The translations under genes were made by a program, and so were the position numbers. From JAYVYM01 sp046593925 (GTDB lineage: Bacteria > Actinomycetota > Actinomycetes > Mycobacteriales > SCTD01), in contig JBKJQN010000078.1 in assembly GCA_046593925.1 (NCBI GenBank), positions 1 to 59,846 on the forward strand: 59,846 bases of DNA. Direction: 5' to 3'. Under the pieces are notes generated by a model. That model did no database searches. It saw only the letters and a list, made by a program, of their open reading frames with translations, and was not told where the DNA came from. Shown piece by piece: positions 49,789 to 58,221 of the stretch; the stretch's first letter is position 1; every line of letters starts with the position of its first letter.

Positions 49789-50528
49789 CGGACCGCTGCC
49801 CGGCGCGCGACCCGCGCGGCGTGCACCCCGGCGCCGAACCCGTTGTCGACGTTGACGACCACCACCCCGGGGGCACAGCTGTTGAGCATCGCCAGCAGTG
49901 CAGCCAGGCCGCCGTACGACGCGCCGTACCCCACGCTGGTAGGCACGGCGACCAGCGGTGTGCCGACCAGGCCGCCGACGACGCTGGGCAGCGCGCCTTC
50001 CATGCCGGCGACCACGATGAGGCAGTCGGCGCGGTCCAGGGCCGGTCGGGTCGCGAGCAGCCGGTGCAGGCCGGCCACGCCGACGTCGTCGACCCGCTCG
50101 ACGTCGGCGCCGTGCACCCGGGCCGTCAGTGCCGCCTCCGCGGCGACCGGGCCGTCGGAGGTGCCGGCTGCCACGACGGCGACCTGGCCACGCGGGCGGG
50201 GCAGCGGCCCGACCGCGACGGCGCCGCCGTCGACGACGGCAGCCGGGTAGCGTTCGCGCAGCGCATCGACGGTTTCCGCGCTCGCGCGGGTCACCAGCAC
50301 GGCGCGGTCGCCCGCGAGCGCCGCGACCACGTCGAGCACCTGCCCGGTCGTCTTGCCCGCGCCGTACACGACCTCCGGGTCACCCGTGCGCATTGCCCGG
50401 CTGACGTCGGCCCGGCTGTGGCCGAGGTCGTCGTATGGCGCCATCACCAGGGCGTCGAGCGCGTCGTCGGGCGCGACCCGCCCTGCCGCGACCTGCGCCA
50501 GCAGCGCGCGTGCGCGGTCGCGGTCCAC
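49785..50528 (-). CDS. larB: Pyridinium-3,5-biscarboxylic acid mononucleotide synthase LarB
   Basis: 247-residue carboxylase that converts nicotinic acid adenine dinucleotide to the bis-carboxylated mononucleotide precursor of the nickel-pincer cofactor. The C-terminal part resembles PurE: VAVVAAGTSDGPVAAEAALTA, VVAGMEGALPSVVGGLVGTPLVAVPTSVGYG and VVNVDNGFGAG. The N-terminus has a helical segment then PEVVYGAGKT. GTG start at 50528; the gene precedes larC with a 4-nt overlap. The nearby pncB/nrtR NAD genes are not contiguous. Confidence 0.94.
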   Translation of the reverse strand: MDRDRARALLAQVAAGRVAPDDALDALVMAPYDDLGHSRADVSRAMRTGDPEVVYGAGKTTGQVLDVVAALAGDRAVLVTRASAETVDALRERYPAAVVDGGAVAVGPLPRPRGQVAVVAAGTSDGPVAAEAALTARVHGADVERVDDVGVAGLHRLLATRPALDRADCLIVVAGMEGALPSVVGGLVGTPLVAVPTSVGYGASYGGLAALLAMLNSCAPGVVVVNVDNGFGAGVHAARVARRAAVR

Positions 50529-50552
50529 CCGGTGAACAGTAGGCCCGGTTCG

Positions 50553-50951
50553 TCAGTCGATGAGGTGGGCGAGCAGCGCCGGCAGGTCGACGTCGGTCGG
50601 CGGCGGCCACGGCCAGCCGACGGTGCCGTCGCCGAGCCAGCGCGGCACCAGGTGCAGGTGCAGGTGTGGCACCCGCTGGCCCGAGGCCGCGCCGTTGTTC
50701 TGCCGCATGGTGAGGCCGTCGGGTGCGAGCCGGTCGCGCAGCAGCGCGGCGACCCGCTGTGCGGTCTGCATGACGGCGGCGGCCGACTCGGCGTCGGTGT
50801 CCCACAGCTGCTCGACGTGGGTACGCGGGACGACCAGCGTGTGCCCACGGGCCGCCGGGCTGGTGTCGAGGAACGCCACCGTGCGGTCGTCCTGCAGGAC
50901 CACGTATGCCGGCAGGTCGCCGCGCACCAGCCGGCAGAAGAGGCACTCCAC
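50553..50951 (-). CDS. HIT-family nucleotide hydrolase/transferase
   Basis: 132-residue histidine-triad protein. The N-terminal CLFCRLVRGDLPAYVV has the CxxC typical of zinc-bearing HIT proteins. The catalytic triad is HLHLHLVPRW near residues 95-104, preceded by MRQNNGAASGQRVP. Members cleave nucleoside phosphoramidates or dinucleoside polyphosphates; the specific substrate is not predictable. The GTG at 50951 places the CxxC close to the N-terminus as in relatives. It lies 24 bp before larB and 41 bp from divergent serS. Confidence 0.92.
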   Translation of the reverse strand: MECLFCRLVRGDLPAYVVLQDDRTVAFLDTSPAARGHTLVVPRTHVEQLWDTDAESAAAVMQTAQRVAALLRDRLAPDGLTMRQNNGAASGQRVPHLHLHLVPRWLGDGTVGWPWPPPTDVDLPALLAHLID

Positions 50952-50992
50952 GCCGACAGCCTGCCTTGCCGGTGCCTCCGTAGACTCGCCAC

Positions 50993-52255
50993 GTGATCGA
51001 CTTGAGGTTGCTGCGCGAGGATCCCGAGCGGGTCCGGGCCTCCCAGCGGGCGCGGGGCGAGGACCCCGCACTCGTCGACGCCCTGCTCGCTGCCGACCGG
51101 GCCCGCCGCGCCGCGGTGACCCGCGCCGACACCCTGCGCGGCGAGCAGAAAGCAGCCTCCCAGGCGGTGCGCTCGGCGAGCCCGGTCGACCGTCCCGCAC
51201 TCCTCGACACCGCGAAGGCGCTGGCCGAGGCGGTGAAGCTGGCCGAGGCCGAGCAGGCGCTGGCCGAGGCGGCGCTGCGCTCGGCGCACCTTTCGGTGCC
51301 CAACGTCGTGTCGGACGGGGTGCCGCCCGGCGGGGAGCAGGATTTCGCGGTCCTGGAGCAGGTCGGGGAGCTCCCCTCGTACGACTTCGTCGTCCGGGAC
51401 CACCTGGACGTCGCTGAGGGCCTGGGCCCGCGCGGGTCCGGTGTGATCGACACGGAGCGCGGCGCCAAGGTGAGTGGCGCGCGCTTCGCGTTCCTGGTGG
51501 GCGACGGCGCGCTCCTCGAGCTGGCCCTGATCAACCTGGCCGTCGCCCAGGCCGTCGAGGCCGGCTTCACCCCCATGATCACGCCGTCCCTGGTGCGGCC
51601 GGAGGCGATGGAGGGCACCGGATTCCTCGGCGCGCACGCCGACGAGGTCTACCGGCTCGCAGCCGACGAGCTCTACCTGGTCGGCACCAGTGAGGTGCCG
51701 ATCGCGGCGTACCACTCCGGCGAGGTGCTGACGGACCTGCCCAGGCGGTACGCCGGCTTCAGCTCCTGCTTCCGCCGCGAGGCCGGGTCCTACGGCAAGG
51801 ACACCCGCGGCATCATCCGCGTCCACCAGTTCGACAAGGTCGAGCTGTTCTCCTATGTCGACCCGGCCGACGCCGAGGCCGAGCACCAGGCGTTGCTCGC
51901 GCACGAGAAGGCCTTCCTGCTGGCGCTGGAGCTGACGTTCCGGGTGATCGACGTGGCAGCGGGCGACCTCGGCACGTCGGCCGCCCGAAAGTACGACTGC
52001 GAGGCGTGGCTGCCATCGCAGCAGCGGTTCCTCGAGCTGACCTCCGCGTCGAACTGCACCACCTTCCAGGCCCGCCGGCTGGGTGTACGCGGTCGCGGCA
52101 CCGGTCCGGTCGCCACGCTCAACGGCACCCTGTGCGCGGTCAGCCGCACGATCGCCGTCCTGCTCGACGTGCACCAGCGGGCCGACGGCTCCGTGCACCT
52201 TCCTGCGGCCTTGCGCCCGTACCTCGGTGGCCGCTCGGAGCTGCGCCCGGCCTGA
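50993..52255 (+). CDS. serS: Seryl-tRNA synthetase
   Basis: 420 residues, normal length. The N-terminal coiled-coil arm that contacts the long variable arm of tRNA-Ser spans about 25-100 (Ala/Glu-rich heptads). The class II core follows: motif 1 around GFTPMITPSLVRPEAM, motif 2 as FSSCFRREAGSYGKDTRGIIRVHQFDKVE, and motif 3 as NGTLCAVSRTIAVLLDVHQ. Substrate residues appear in LTSASNCTTFQARR. GTG start at 50993 (IDLRLLREDP is the family N-terminus). Essential housekeeping gene; no tRNA-Ser is seen nearby. Confidence 0.97.
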   Translation: MIDLRLLREDPERVRASQRARGEDPALVDALLAADRARRAAVTRADTLRGEQKAASQAVRSASPVDRPALLDTAKALAEAVKLAEAEQALAEAALRSAHLSVPNVVSDGVPPGGEQDFAVLEQVGELPSYDFVVRDHLDVAEGLGPRGSGVIDTERGAKVSGARFAFLVGDGALLELALINLAVAQAVEAGFTPMITPSLVRPEAMEGTGFLGAHADEVYRLAADELYLVGTSEVPIAAYHSGEVLTDLPRRYAGFSSCFRREAGSYGKDTRGIIRVHQFDKVELFSYVDPADAEAEHQALLAHEKAFLLALELTFRVIDVAAGDLGTSAARKYDCEAWLPSQQRFLELTSASNCTTFQARRLGVRGRGTGPVATLNGTLCAVSRTIAVLLDVHQRADGSVHLPAALRPYLGGRSELRPA

Positions 52256-52276
52256 CACCGTCTGGGAGACTGGCCC

Positions 52277-53065
52277 GTGGACACCCCCCGGCTCGTCGCG
52301 TCCGACCTCGACGGCACGCTCGTGCGCAGCGACGGAACCGTGGCGCCGCGCACGGTGGCCGTGCTCGCCCGGGTCGAGGAGGCCGGCGTCCCGTTCGTGA
52401 TGGTCACCGGCCGGCCGCCGCGCTGGATGGCCGAGATCAGCCGGCAGACCGGGCACCGAGGGTTGGCAGTCTGCGCCAATGGGGCGCTGGTGTACGACCT
52501 GCACACCGAGCAGGTGGTGGAGAGCTCGCTGCTGGCGGAGGCCGACGCCGTCGCCGTCGCGGCCGCTCTGCGCGAGGCGCTGCCGGGGATCGCCTTCGCC
52601 GTCGAGCGGCCGGATCTCGGGTTCGGCCACGAGCACAGCTATGTCCCGTCGTGGGAGCAGGCCGACCGCCGGCCGCTGCCGGTGGAGCAGCTGGTCAGTG
52701 GCGGCGTCGTGAAGCTGCTCGCCCGGCACCGCGGGCTCGGCAGCGATGCGCTGCTCGCCGCCGCGCGCGACGCCGTCGGTGACCGCGTGACGCTCACCCA
52801 CAGCAGCAACGACGGCCTGCTCGAGGTCAGTGCGGCGGGTATCAGCAAGGCCAGCGGACTCGCGGCGCTGGCCCGGCGGCACGGCGCCCTGCCGGGGCAG
52901 GTCGTCGCCTTCGGCGATATGCCCAACGACCTGCCGATGCTGGCCTGGGCCGGGCACGCCGTCGCCGTCGCCAACGCGCACCCAGAGGTGCTCGGCCTGG
53001 CCCACGAGGTGACGGCCAGCAACGACGAGGACGGCGTCGCGCAGGTCCTCGAGCGCTGGTTCTGA
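52277..53065 (+). CDS. HAD-superfamily (Cof-type) phosphatase
   Basis: 262 residues. HAD motif I is ASDLDGTLVRSDGTV at residues 8-22, motif II lies in FVMVTGRPPRWM, and motifs III/IV are KASGLAALARRHG and VAFGDMPNDLPMLAWAG. A C2-type cap domain separates the halves, as in Cof/YbiV sugar-phosphate phosphatases. GTG at 52277, 21 bp after serS, so the two may be cotranscribed. The end of the gene is duplicated twice in the 15-bp tandem repeat at 53053-53092. Confidence 0.92.
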   Translation: MDTPRLVASDLDGTLVRSDGTVAPRTVAVLARVEEAGVPFVMVTGRPPRWMAEISRQTGHRGLAVCANGALVYDLHTEQVVESSLLAEADAVAVAAALREALPGIAFAVERPDLGFGHEHSYVPSWEQADRRPLPVEQLVSGGVVKLLARHRGLGSDALLAAARDAVGDRVTLTHSSNDGLLEVSAAGISKASGLAALARRHGALPGQVVAFGDMPNDLPMLAWAGHAVAVANAHPEVLGLAHEVTASNDEDGVAQVLERWF

Positions 53066-53092
53066 CTGCGCTGGTTCTGACTGCGCTGGTTC
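53053..53092. repeat. 15-bp tandem repeat at the end of the HAD gene
   Basis: GCGCTGGTTCTGACT is repeated at 53053-53067 and 53068-53082 with a 10-bp partial third copy. The first copy includes the stop codon of the HAD phosphatase, so the extra copies look like slippage of the gene end. Confidence 0.85.
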
Positions 53093-53115
53093 CAGCTCAG
53101 CCGTACCCTTCTGCG

Positions 53116-53925
53116 GTGTCGCTGACCCCCGACGAGGCCGCCCTGGTCTTCCGGCGCGCTGCCGAGCTGGACAGCCCGACGCTGCCACCGGGCGACCAGG
53201 TCGACGAGCAGGTCGTGCGGTACGCCGCCCGTGAGGTCGGTCTGTCCGAGGCCGCGGTCGACCGGGCGGTGCAGGAACTGCGCAGCGGGACACTCGCGCC
53301 CCTGCCGGAGCTGCAGCACGACCGCTTCGCCGGCCTGCTGGCCACGGTGCCGGTCGAGGGCCGGGTGGACCTGCCTGCCGACGAGGCCACCCGGCAGGTC
53401 GAGGCCTGGTTGCGCGCCCAGTGGTTCGAGCGGTACCGCACCAGGGGCCGCGAGACCGAGTGGCGTCCGCGCCGGGGAGTGCTGGCCCGGACCCGACGCA
53501 GGGTCGACCTGCTCGGCGATCTGCTGCCCACCCGGATCGGGCGGCTGCGGGTCTGCGTTGCACCCGCCGACCACGGTGCCCGGGTGCGCTTCGTCGCCGA
53601 CCTGTCCGACCTGCGGCTCGGGCTGTTGACCATGCTCGTGGGTCTGCCCGCCGCGTTCGGCGGCTCCGTAGCGGTGCTGCTGGCGGCGGGAACCGGCCAC
53701 GTCGTGCCCGAGGTGCTGTGGGCCGTCCCGGCCGCTGCGGGACCCGGCGGCCTCGGCTGGGTGGCCGCGCAGCTGGTCCTGCTGAAGAGCCGCGGCGACG
53801 TTGCCGAGGAGCTGCAGTGCGCCCTGGAAGGGCTGTCCAGCTGGCAGCCGGCCCGGCCGCTGCACGAGCGGGCGGGCACCTGGGCTCGGGAGCACCTCTC
53901 GGGTCGCCCGGACCGCAGGCGTTAG
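53116..53925 (+). CDS. Conserved-type membrane protein of unknown function
   Basis: 269 residues, not recognised. The N-terminal 60 residues are acidic and helical (LTPDEAALVFRRAAEL and VDEQVVRYAAREVGLSEAAVDRAVQEL), resembling a small helical regulatory domain. The middle is basic (TRGRETEWRPRRGVLARTRRRVD). Two hydrophobic segments (about 175-195 and 203-228) form a probable membrane hairpin. The tail is basic and soluble. Start chosen at GTG 53116, giving SLTPDEAA. It is codirectional with serS and the HAD gene. Confidence 0.7.
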   Translation: MSLTPDEAALVFRRAAELDSPTLPPGDQVDEQVVRYAAREVGLSEAAVDRAVQELRSGTLAPLPELQHDRFAGLLATVPVEGRVDLPADEATRQVEAWLRAQWFERYRTRGRETEWRPRRGVLARTRRRVDLLGDLLPTRIGRLRVCVAPADHGARVRFVADLSDLRLGLLTMLVGLPAAFGGSVAVLLAAGTGHVVPEVLWAVPAAAGPGGLGWVAAQLVLLKSRGDVAEELQCALEGLSSWQPARPLHERAGTWAREHLSGRPDRRR

Positions 53926-54219
53926 CCGAGTGGCAACTTCGCAGCCGGAAGGCTGACGAGCGCACGCGTCGGTGCAGACCGGTGCTCATCCGCTGGTTGT
54001 GGCCCAGCTGGTGGGGGTGGTGCGGGATCAGTGGTGGACATCGGTACGTGGGACGGCCATGGCCAGACGTGCAGGTGAGGTGACACGGGAGCCCCGGCGG
54101 GGGTCCCGGGGGTACCCGGCGGTGAACGTCCTGCTCGCAAGGACCGCGGCGACGGTACGCGGCGGTCCGGACCCGGGTCGGCTGCTGCTCAGCACGGCCG
54201 ACGTACGCCCGCCAGCGGC
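53926..54219. other. Intergenic region without a recognised gene
   Basis: This 294-bp gap lies between the convergent membrane-protein and SRPBCC genes. It holds GC-rich short inverted repeats (for example around 54095-54120), which may terminate transcription, but no ORF with a family match, no tRNA and no clear promoter. Open frames that cross it are shadows. Confidence 0.6.
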
Positions 54220-54687
54220 TCAGCCGGCCTCCGCGATCTTCTTGAGGGCGGCCAGTGTCAGCGGGATGCCGCGGTGCGCGACCTGCGTACGGTCGACGAT
54301 CTGCGCCCGCGCGTCGTCGCCGTACACCTCGTCGAACCTGGCGATGCCGGCGAGCAGGAACCGCCACGACTCGGTCAGCCGGGTGCCGCCGCCGGGAACC
54401 GCCGCGAAGGTGAAACCCCAGCGCACCCAGGAGCCGCCCACGACGAAGGCGAACTCCCGTCCGCGCTCGGCCACGGCGACCTGCGACCGGGTCTCCCACA
54501 CCCGATCCGGCGTCTCGTTGCGGCCGGTGAACCAGCTGCCGACCTGCGGGCCGGCTCCGGCGTCCCACCAGCAGCTCCGGCAGACCGGGCTCCACTCCCC
54601 GGTGCGGGTCACGTCCGAGACTAGGTCGTACAGCACCTCGGGTGAACAGGCGACGACGATCGAATCGCTGTGGCTGAGGTCCTGCAC
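54220..54687 (-). CDS. SRPBCC-family protein (polyketide cyclase/dehydrase-like)
   Basis: 155 residues of the START/Bet v1-like ligand-binding fold. It starts SHSDSIVVACSPEVLYDLVSDVTRTGEWSPVCRSCWWD. WFTGRNETPDRVWETRS and FAFVVGGSWVRWGFTFAAVPGG follow. The protein probably binds or modifies a hydrophobic small molecule; no specific role is evident. The GTG at 54687 gives the family start; the next GTG upstream (54702) would add five residues. Head-to-head with the SpoIIE phosphatase gene, 51 bp apart. Confidence 0.85.
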   Translation of the reverse strand: MQDLSHSDSIVVACSPEVLYDLVSDVTRTGEWSPVCRSCWWDAGAGPQVGSWFTGRNETPDRVWETRSQVAVAERGREFAFVVGGSWVRWGFTFAAVPGGGTRLTESWRFLLAGIARFDEVYGDDARAQIVDRTQVAHRGIPLTLAALKKIAEAG

Positions 54688-54738
54688 GTCGGCACTGTCC
54701 ACCGGCGAGCAACACTGCTGCCAATCGAGGGGGCTCGG

Positions 54739-55938
54739 ATGCGCGCTGTGGACCCGTTGGACCGGCCGATCGGCCGGCTGCTGCGCGTCGCGCAGACGGC
54801 CGACCCGGAGGACCTCGTCGACACGCTGTCGATGGCAGTGGCGGAGCTCGGTGGCGCCGATGTCGTGCTCTTCCTGATCGACTACGAACACATCACGCTG
54901 GTCCCGGAGCCGGACGTGCTGCCGAACGGCGACCGGGTCGAGCCGGCCGTGGTCGACGGGACGATGGCCGGCCGGGCGTACCTGTCCAACACGCCGCTGG
55001 CGGCGCAGCGCGACGACGGCTGGCACGTCTGGGTGCCGGTGATGGAGCGGGCCGACCGGCTCGGGGTGCTGTCGATGACGCTCCCGGAGTGGGACGCCGA
55101 CATCGAGTACTACTGCGTCGAGCTCGGCTTCGCCGCCGCGCACCTGGTGCTGGCCAGCGCGCGCTACACCGACCTGCCGCACCTGCTCCGGCGGCGCAAG
55201 GACATGGGCCTGGCGGCCGAGATGCAGTGGTCGCTGTTGCCGCCGCTGTCGTTCACCGTCGCCGGGACGACGGTCGCGGGGTTGCTCGAGCCGGCGTACG
55301 AGGTCGGCGGCGACTGCTTCGACTACGCGCTCAACCACGGCCAGCTCGATGTGGCGATCTTCGACGCGGTCGGTCACGGGCTGCAGAGCGCGGTGCTGGG
55401 GTCGCTGACCCTCGGTGCGTACCGCAACGGGCGGCGCGAGTCGGAGGGGCTGCAGCAGCTGGCGGTGAGCATCGACATCGCGGTCCGGACCTACCCGGGC
55501 GAGCCCGCGTTCACGACCGCGCTGCTCGCCCGGCTCGACGTGACGACCGGCCGGCTGACCTGGACGGCGTGCGGGCACCCACAGCCTCTGCACGTACGCC
55601 GTGGGGCGACGCTTCCGGAGGTCAGCGTCCTGCAGGGCGCGCCGCTGGGAATGGGCGAGCTCGCTCCGGTCGTCGGTGAGGTCGTCGAGGTGGCCCTCGA
55701 GCCCGGCGACGGCGTGCTGCTCTACACCGACGGTGTCGTCGACGCCGCCGGTCCGGGCGCGGACTACTTCGGCGAGGAGCGGCTGCGCGACCTGCTGGAG
55801 CGCGAGCATCTGTCTGGACGGGCGCCGCAGGAGGTGCTGCGCCGGTTGGTCCGCTCGGCCGCGGCCCATCAGTCGACCCGGCTGCGGGACGACGCGAGCA
55901 TGGTCTACCTGCGGTGGGACGGCCCCGAGATCAGCTGA
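54739..55938 (+). CDS. SpoIIE/RsbU-type PP2C phosphatase with N-terminal GAF-like sensor
   Basis: 399 residues. The first 160 form a GAF-like domain (DLVDTLSMAVAELGGADVVLFLIDYE). The rest is a PPM phosphatase: LPPLSFTVAGTTVAGLLEPAYEVGGDCFDYAL with metal-binding Asp, FDAVGHGLQSAV, LLYTDGVVDAAG and LRDDASMVYLRW. Such proteins dephosphorylate anti-anti-sigma factors in stress signalling; no sigma, anti-sigma or STAS gene is adjacent. The ATG at 54739 has GAGGGGG upstream, and the longer open frame to 54670 lacks one. Confidence 0.92.
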   Translation: MRAVDPLDRPIGRLLRVAQTADPEDLVDTLSMAVAELGGADVVLFLIDYEHITLVPEPDVLPNGDRVEPAVVDGTMAGRAYLSNTPLAAQRDDGWHVWVPVMERADRLGVLSMTLPEWDADIEYYCVELGFAAAHLVLASARYTDLPHLLRRRKDMGLAAEMQWSLLPPLSFTVAGTTVAGLLEPAYEVGGDCFDYALNHGQLDVAIFDAVGHGLQSAVLGSLTLGAYRNGRRESEGLQQLAVSIDIAVRTYPGEPAFTTALLARLDVTTGRLTWTACGHPQPLHVRRGATLPEVSVLQGAPLGMGELAPVVGEVVEVALEPGDGVLLYTDGVVDAAGPGADYFGEERLRDLLEREHLSGRAPQEVLRRLVRSAAAHQSTRLRDDASMVYLRWDGPEIS

Positions 55939-56225
55939 CCGGCTACGCGCCGATGACCCGCCCCCAGGCGACCGGCGGCCAGCCCCGGGAACACCCGGCT
56001 CGACGCCGGCCCGCAGCGCCGTTCCAGGACCTCCGCGAGCACCGTCCGGTGGTCGGTCGTCCCCGCCGGGTCCCCGTCGACGAGGTCCGCACCGGGCGCC
56101 GGGCGGTGTCGGTGTGGCCCGCAGAGACAGCGACGGTGTGCAGCTCGCGCCACGGCCCGGTGCCGACCCGGGTGACCTGGTCGAGCACGGCGGGCGTCGC
56201 GCCGACGGCGCTCAGGCACGATGGC
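55905..56225 (-). pseudogene. Possible frameshifted small gene, unidentified
   Basis: On the minus strand one frame reads VLDQVTRVGTGPWRELHTVAVSAG, and a second frame then reads ADLVDGDPAGTTDHRTVLAEVLERR and on to AGQLI. Both look protein-like and would join by one frame slip near 56100. The stretch fills the 290-bp gap between the phosphatase and the response regulator and overlaps the phosphatase 3' end. I do not recognise the family, and chance coding appearance in GC-rich DNA is possible. Confidence 0.25.
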
Positions 56226-56228
56226 GCC

Positions 56229-56903
56229 ATGCGTCCACAGCTCCCGCGCTCGGCGGTCCTGCTCATCGAGGACGACGCCGACCTGGCCGGGCTGCTCGAG
56301 CGGGTACTCACCGCCGAGCGGTACGACGTGACGACGGCTCCGGACGGCCAGCGGGGGCTGCACCTCGCGCTCTCACGGAGCTTCGACGTGCTGGTGGTCG
56401 ACCGGGGGCTGCCCGCGATCGAGGGGCTGGACCTCGTGGCGCGGCTGCGTGCCAGCGGCCTGACGACCCCGGTGCTCGTGCTGTCCGCCCGCGGGACGAC
56501 GCAGGACCGTGTCGACGGCCTGGACGCCGGCGCGGAGGACTACCTGACCAAGCCGTTCGAGCTCGCCGAGCTCCTCGCCCGGTTGCGGGCGCTGCTGCGC
56601 CGGCACACCGACCAGGCGCAGGTGCTGACCGTTCCCGGCGGTGAGCTGGTCCTCGCCGAGCGCACCGTCCGGAAGCCGGACGGGCCCGACGTCGAGCTGT
56701 CCGAGCGCGAGGCGGCACTGCTCGGTGTCCTTGCCGCACGTCCACGGCAGGTCTTCAGCCGACGGGACCTGCTGGAGCGGGTCTTTGACTCCGCGGAGTC
56801 CGACAACGCCGTCGACACCTATGTGCACTACTGCCGCCGCAAGCTCGGCCGGGACGTGATCGCCACGGTGCGGGGTCTGGGCTACCGGCTGGGCACCCGG
56901 TGA
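56229..56903 (+). CDS. OmpR-family response regulator
   Basis: 224 residues. The receiver domain (about 8-122) has the acidic pair in LLIEDDADL, phosphoacceptor Asp in VVDRGLPAIEG and the conserved Lys in DYLTKPFELAEL. The C-terminal winged helix (about 130-222) ends VDTYVHYCRRKLGRDVIATVRGLGYRLG, a typical OmpR/PhoB effector. ATG 56229. Its last 4 nt overlap the sensor kinase gene. The pair sits directly upstream of the ferric-reductase-like gene, which may be a target (inference). Confidence 0.94.
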   Translation: MRPQLPRSAVLLIEDDADLAGLLERVLTAERYDVTTAPDGQRGLHLALSRSFDVLVVDRGLPAIEGLDLVARLRASGLTTPVLVLSARGTTQDRVDGLDAGAEDYLTKPFELAELLARLRALLRRHTDQAQVLTVPGGELVLAERTVRKPDGPDVELSEREAALLGVLAARPRQVFSRRDLLERVFDSAESDNAVDTYVHYCRRKLGRDVIATVRGLGYRLGTR

Positions 56904-58201
56904 GCGGCCCGGGGCGACCGCGCCGCGACGAGCTCATGGTCCGCCGGGCAACCCGCAGCCTCGCGATCCAGGTCGCCGCGCTGGTCGCACTCGCCATGCT
57001 GATGCTGGTCTCGCTGGTGACCCTGGTGGTGGTCCGGGGGCAGAGCGGCGCCAGCGACGCCGCGCTCAGGACCGCGCTCGGGACCGCGGACGACGTCGTC
57101 GACCCCCCGCCCGGGGCCTGGCTGGTGCTGTCCCGCGGCGGCGTGACCTCGAGCTCACCGGGGCTGCCCAGCGGCCTCGGCCCCGCGTTGACAGAGCTGC
57201 GGGCCGCCTCCACCGGCGCCGTCACACTGCGCGACCTGCCGGGGGAGCATGGCCGGGACTACCGGGTCGGCACCCAGGTCCGCGACGGGGAGCCCATCCA
57301 GGTCGTGATGGACCTGACGTCGGACCACCGGCAGCGCGCCCGGCTGCTGCAGGCGATGGCCGGCGCGTCGCTGCTGGCCCTGCTCTTCGCCACCGGGCTG
57401 GGCGTCCTGCTCGGCCGGCGGGCGGTCCGGCCGCTCGCCGACGCGCTGACGCTGCAGCACGCCTTCGTCGCCGATGCCAGCCATGAGCTCCGGACCCCCC
57501 TGACGCTGCTGAGCACCCGAGCGCAGCTGCTCGACCGCGCCGTGCAGTCCAGCAACCTCGGTCCGTCGGTGCTCGGCGACTCACGGGGCGTAGTCCACGA
57601 CGTCCAGCGGCTCGGGGAGGTCGTTGATGACCTGCTCGTCGCGGCCGACCCCGGCGGCGCCCCCCCACAGCAGCCGACCGACCTCCGCCCGCTCGTCGCT
57701 GCCGTCGTCGACAGCGCCCGCGCGCACGCCGGCGCGTCAGGCGTCGAGCTCAGCTGCGAGTCCGGGGGTGTCCCGGCCCGGGTGCTCGGCTCCGCCCCTG
57801 CGCTGCGACGCGCCCTGCTGTCGCTGGTCGACAACGCCATCGACCACACCTCGACGGGCGGCCAGGTGCACGTCCGGACAGTTGCCGACCGGCAGACGGT
57901 GCTGGTCACGGTGAGCGACACCGGCCCGGGACTGCCCGCAGGCGATGTGTTCGCGCGGTTCCGCTCCGGGGGTCAGCGCGCGGGTCGGGCGCACTACGGC
58001 CTGGGGCTGGCGCTCTGCAACGACGTCGCGAACCGGCACGGTGGCCTGCTCAGGATCGTCCCGGGAGGCGCCGGGGCGACCTTCGAGCTGGTGCTCCCGG
58101 CACTGCCGGGGTCGGCCGACGGTACGCGGCCCCGCGGCCGTCCCAGGAAGGCCCAAGAAAGCCGGAGCATCGTTCGCGGCACCGGGTTGCCACGCCCCTG
58201 A
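56900..58201 (+). CDS. Sensor histidine kinase
   Basis: 433 residues. Two transmembrane segments (about 22-47 and 152-173) bracket an extracytoplasmic sensor of about 100 residues with no recognised fold. The second segment ends at GRRAVRPLADAL, with no full HAMP domain. The phosphoacceptor box is DASHELRTPLTLL. ATPase motifs are LVDNAIDHT (N box), VSDTGPGLP (G1) and YGLGLALCND (G2). A basic Ser/Arg-rich tail follows. The GTG at 56900 overlaps the regulator stop. Ligand unknown. Confidence 0.93.
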   Translation: MSGPGRPRRDELMVRRATRSLAIQVAALVALAMLMLVSLVTLVVVRGQSGASDAALRTALGTADDVVDPPPGAWLVLSRGGVTSSSPGLPSGLGPALTELRAASTGAVTLRDLPGEHGRDYRVGTQVRDGEPIQVVMDLTSDHRQRARLLQAMAGASLLALLFATGLGVLLGRRAVRPLADALTLQHAFVADASHELRTPLTLLSTRAQLLDRAVQSSNLGPSVLGDSRGVVHDVQRLGEVVDDLLVAADPGGAPPQQPTDLRPLVAAVVDSARAHAGASGVELSCESGGVPARVLGSAPALRRALLSLVDNAIDHTSTGGQVHVRTVADRQTVLVTVSDTGPGLPAGDVFARFRSGGQRAGRAHYGLGLALCNDVANRHGGLLRIVPGGAGATFELVLPALPGSADGTRPRGRPRKAQESRSIVRGTGLPRP

Positions 58202-58221
58202 CCCGACGGAGCCCGCCCGAC

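Noticed and set aside
53926..54219. tRNA-Ser or small RNA near serS
   Set aside because: No cloverleaf with anticodon and T-loop consensus could be traced; only short GC-rich hairpins are present.
50444..54724. Minus-strand open frame of 1426 codons across serS, the HAD gene and neighbours
   Set aside because: It runs antisense to several well-identified genes and its composition is Arg/Pro/Ala-rich without motifs.
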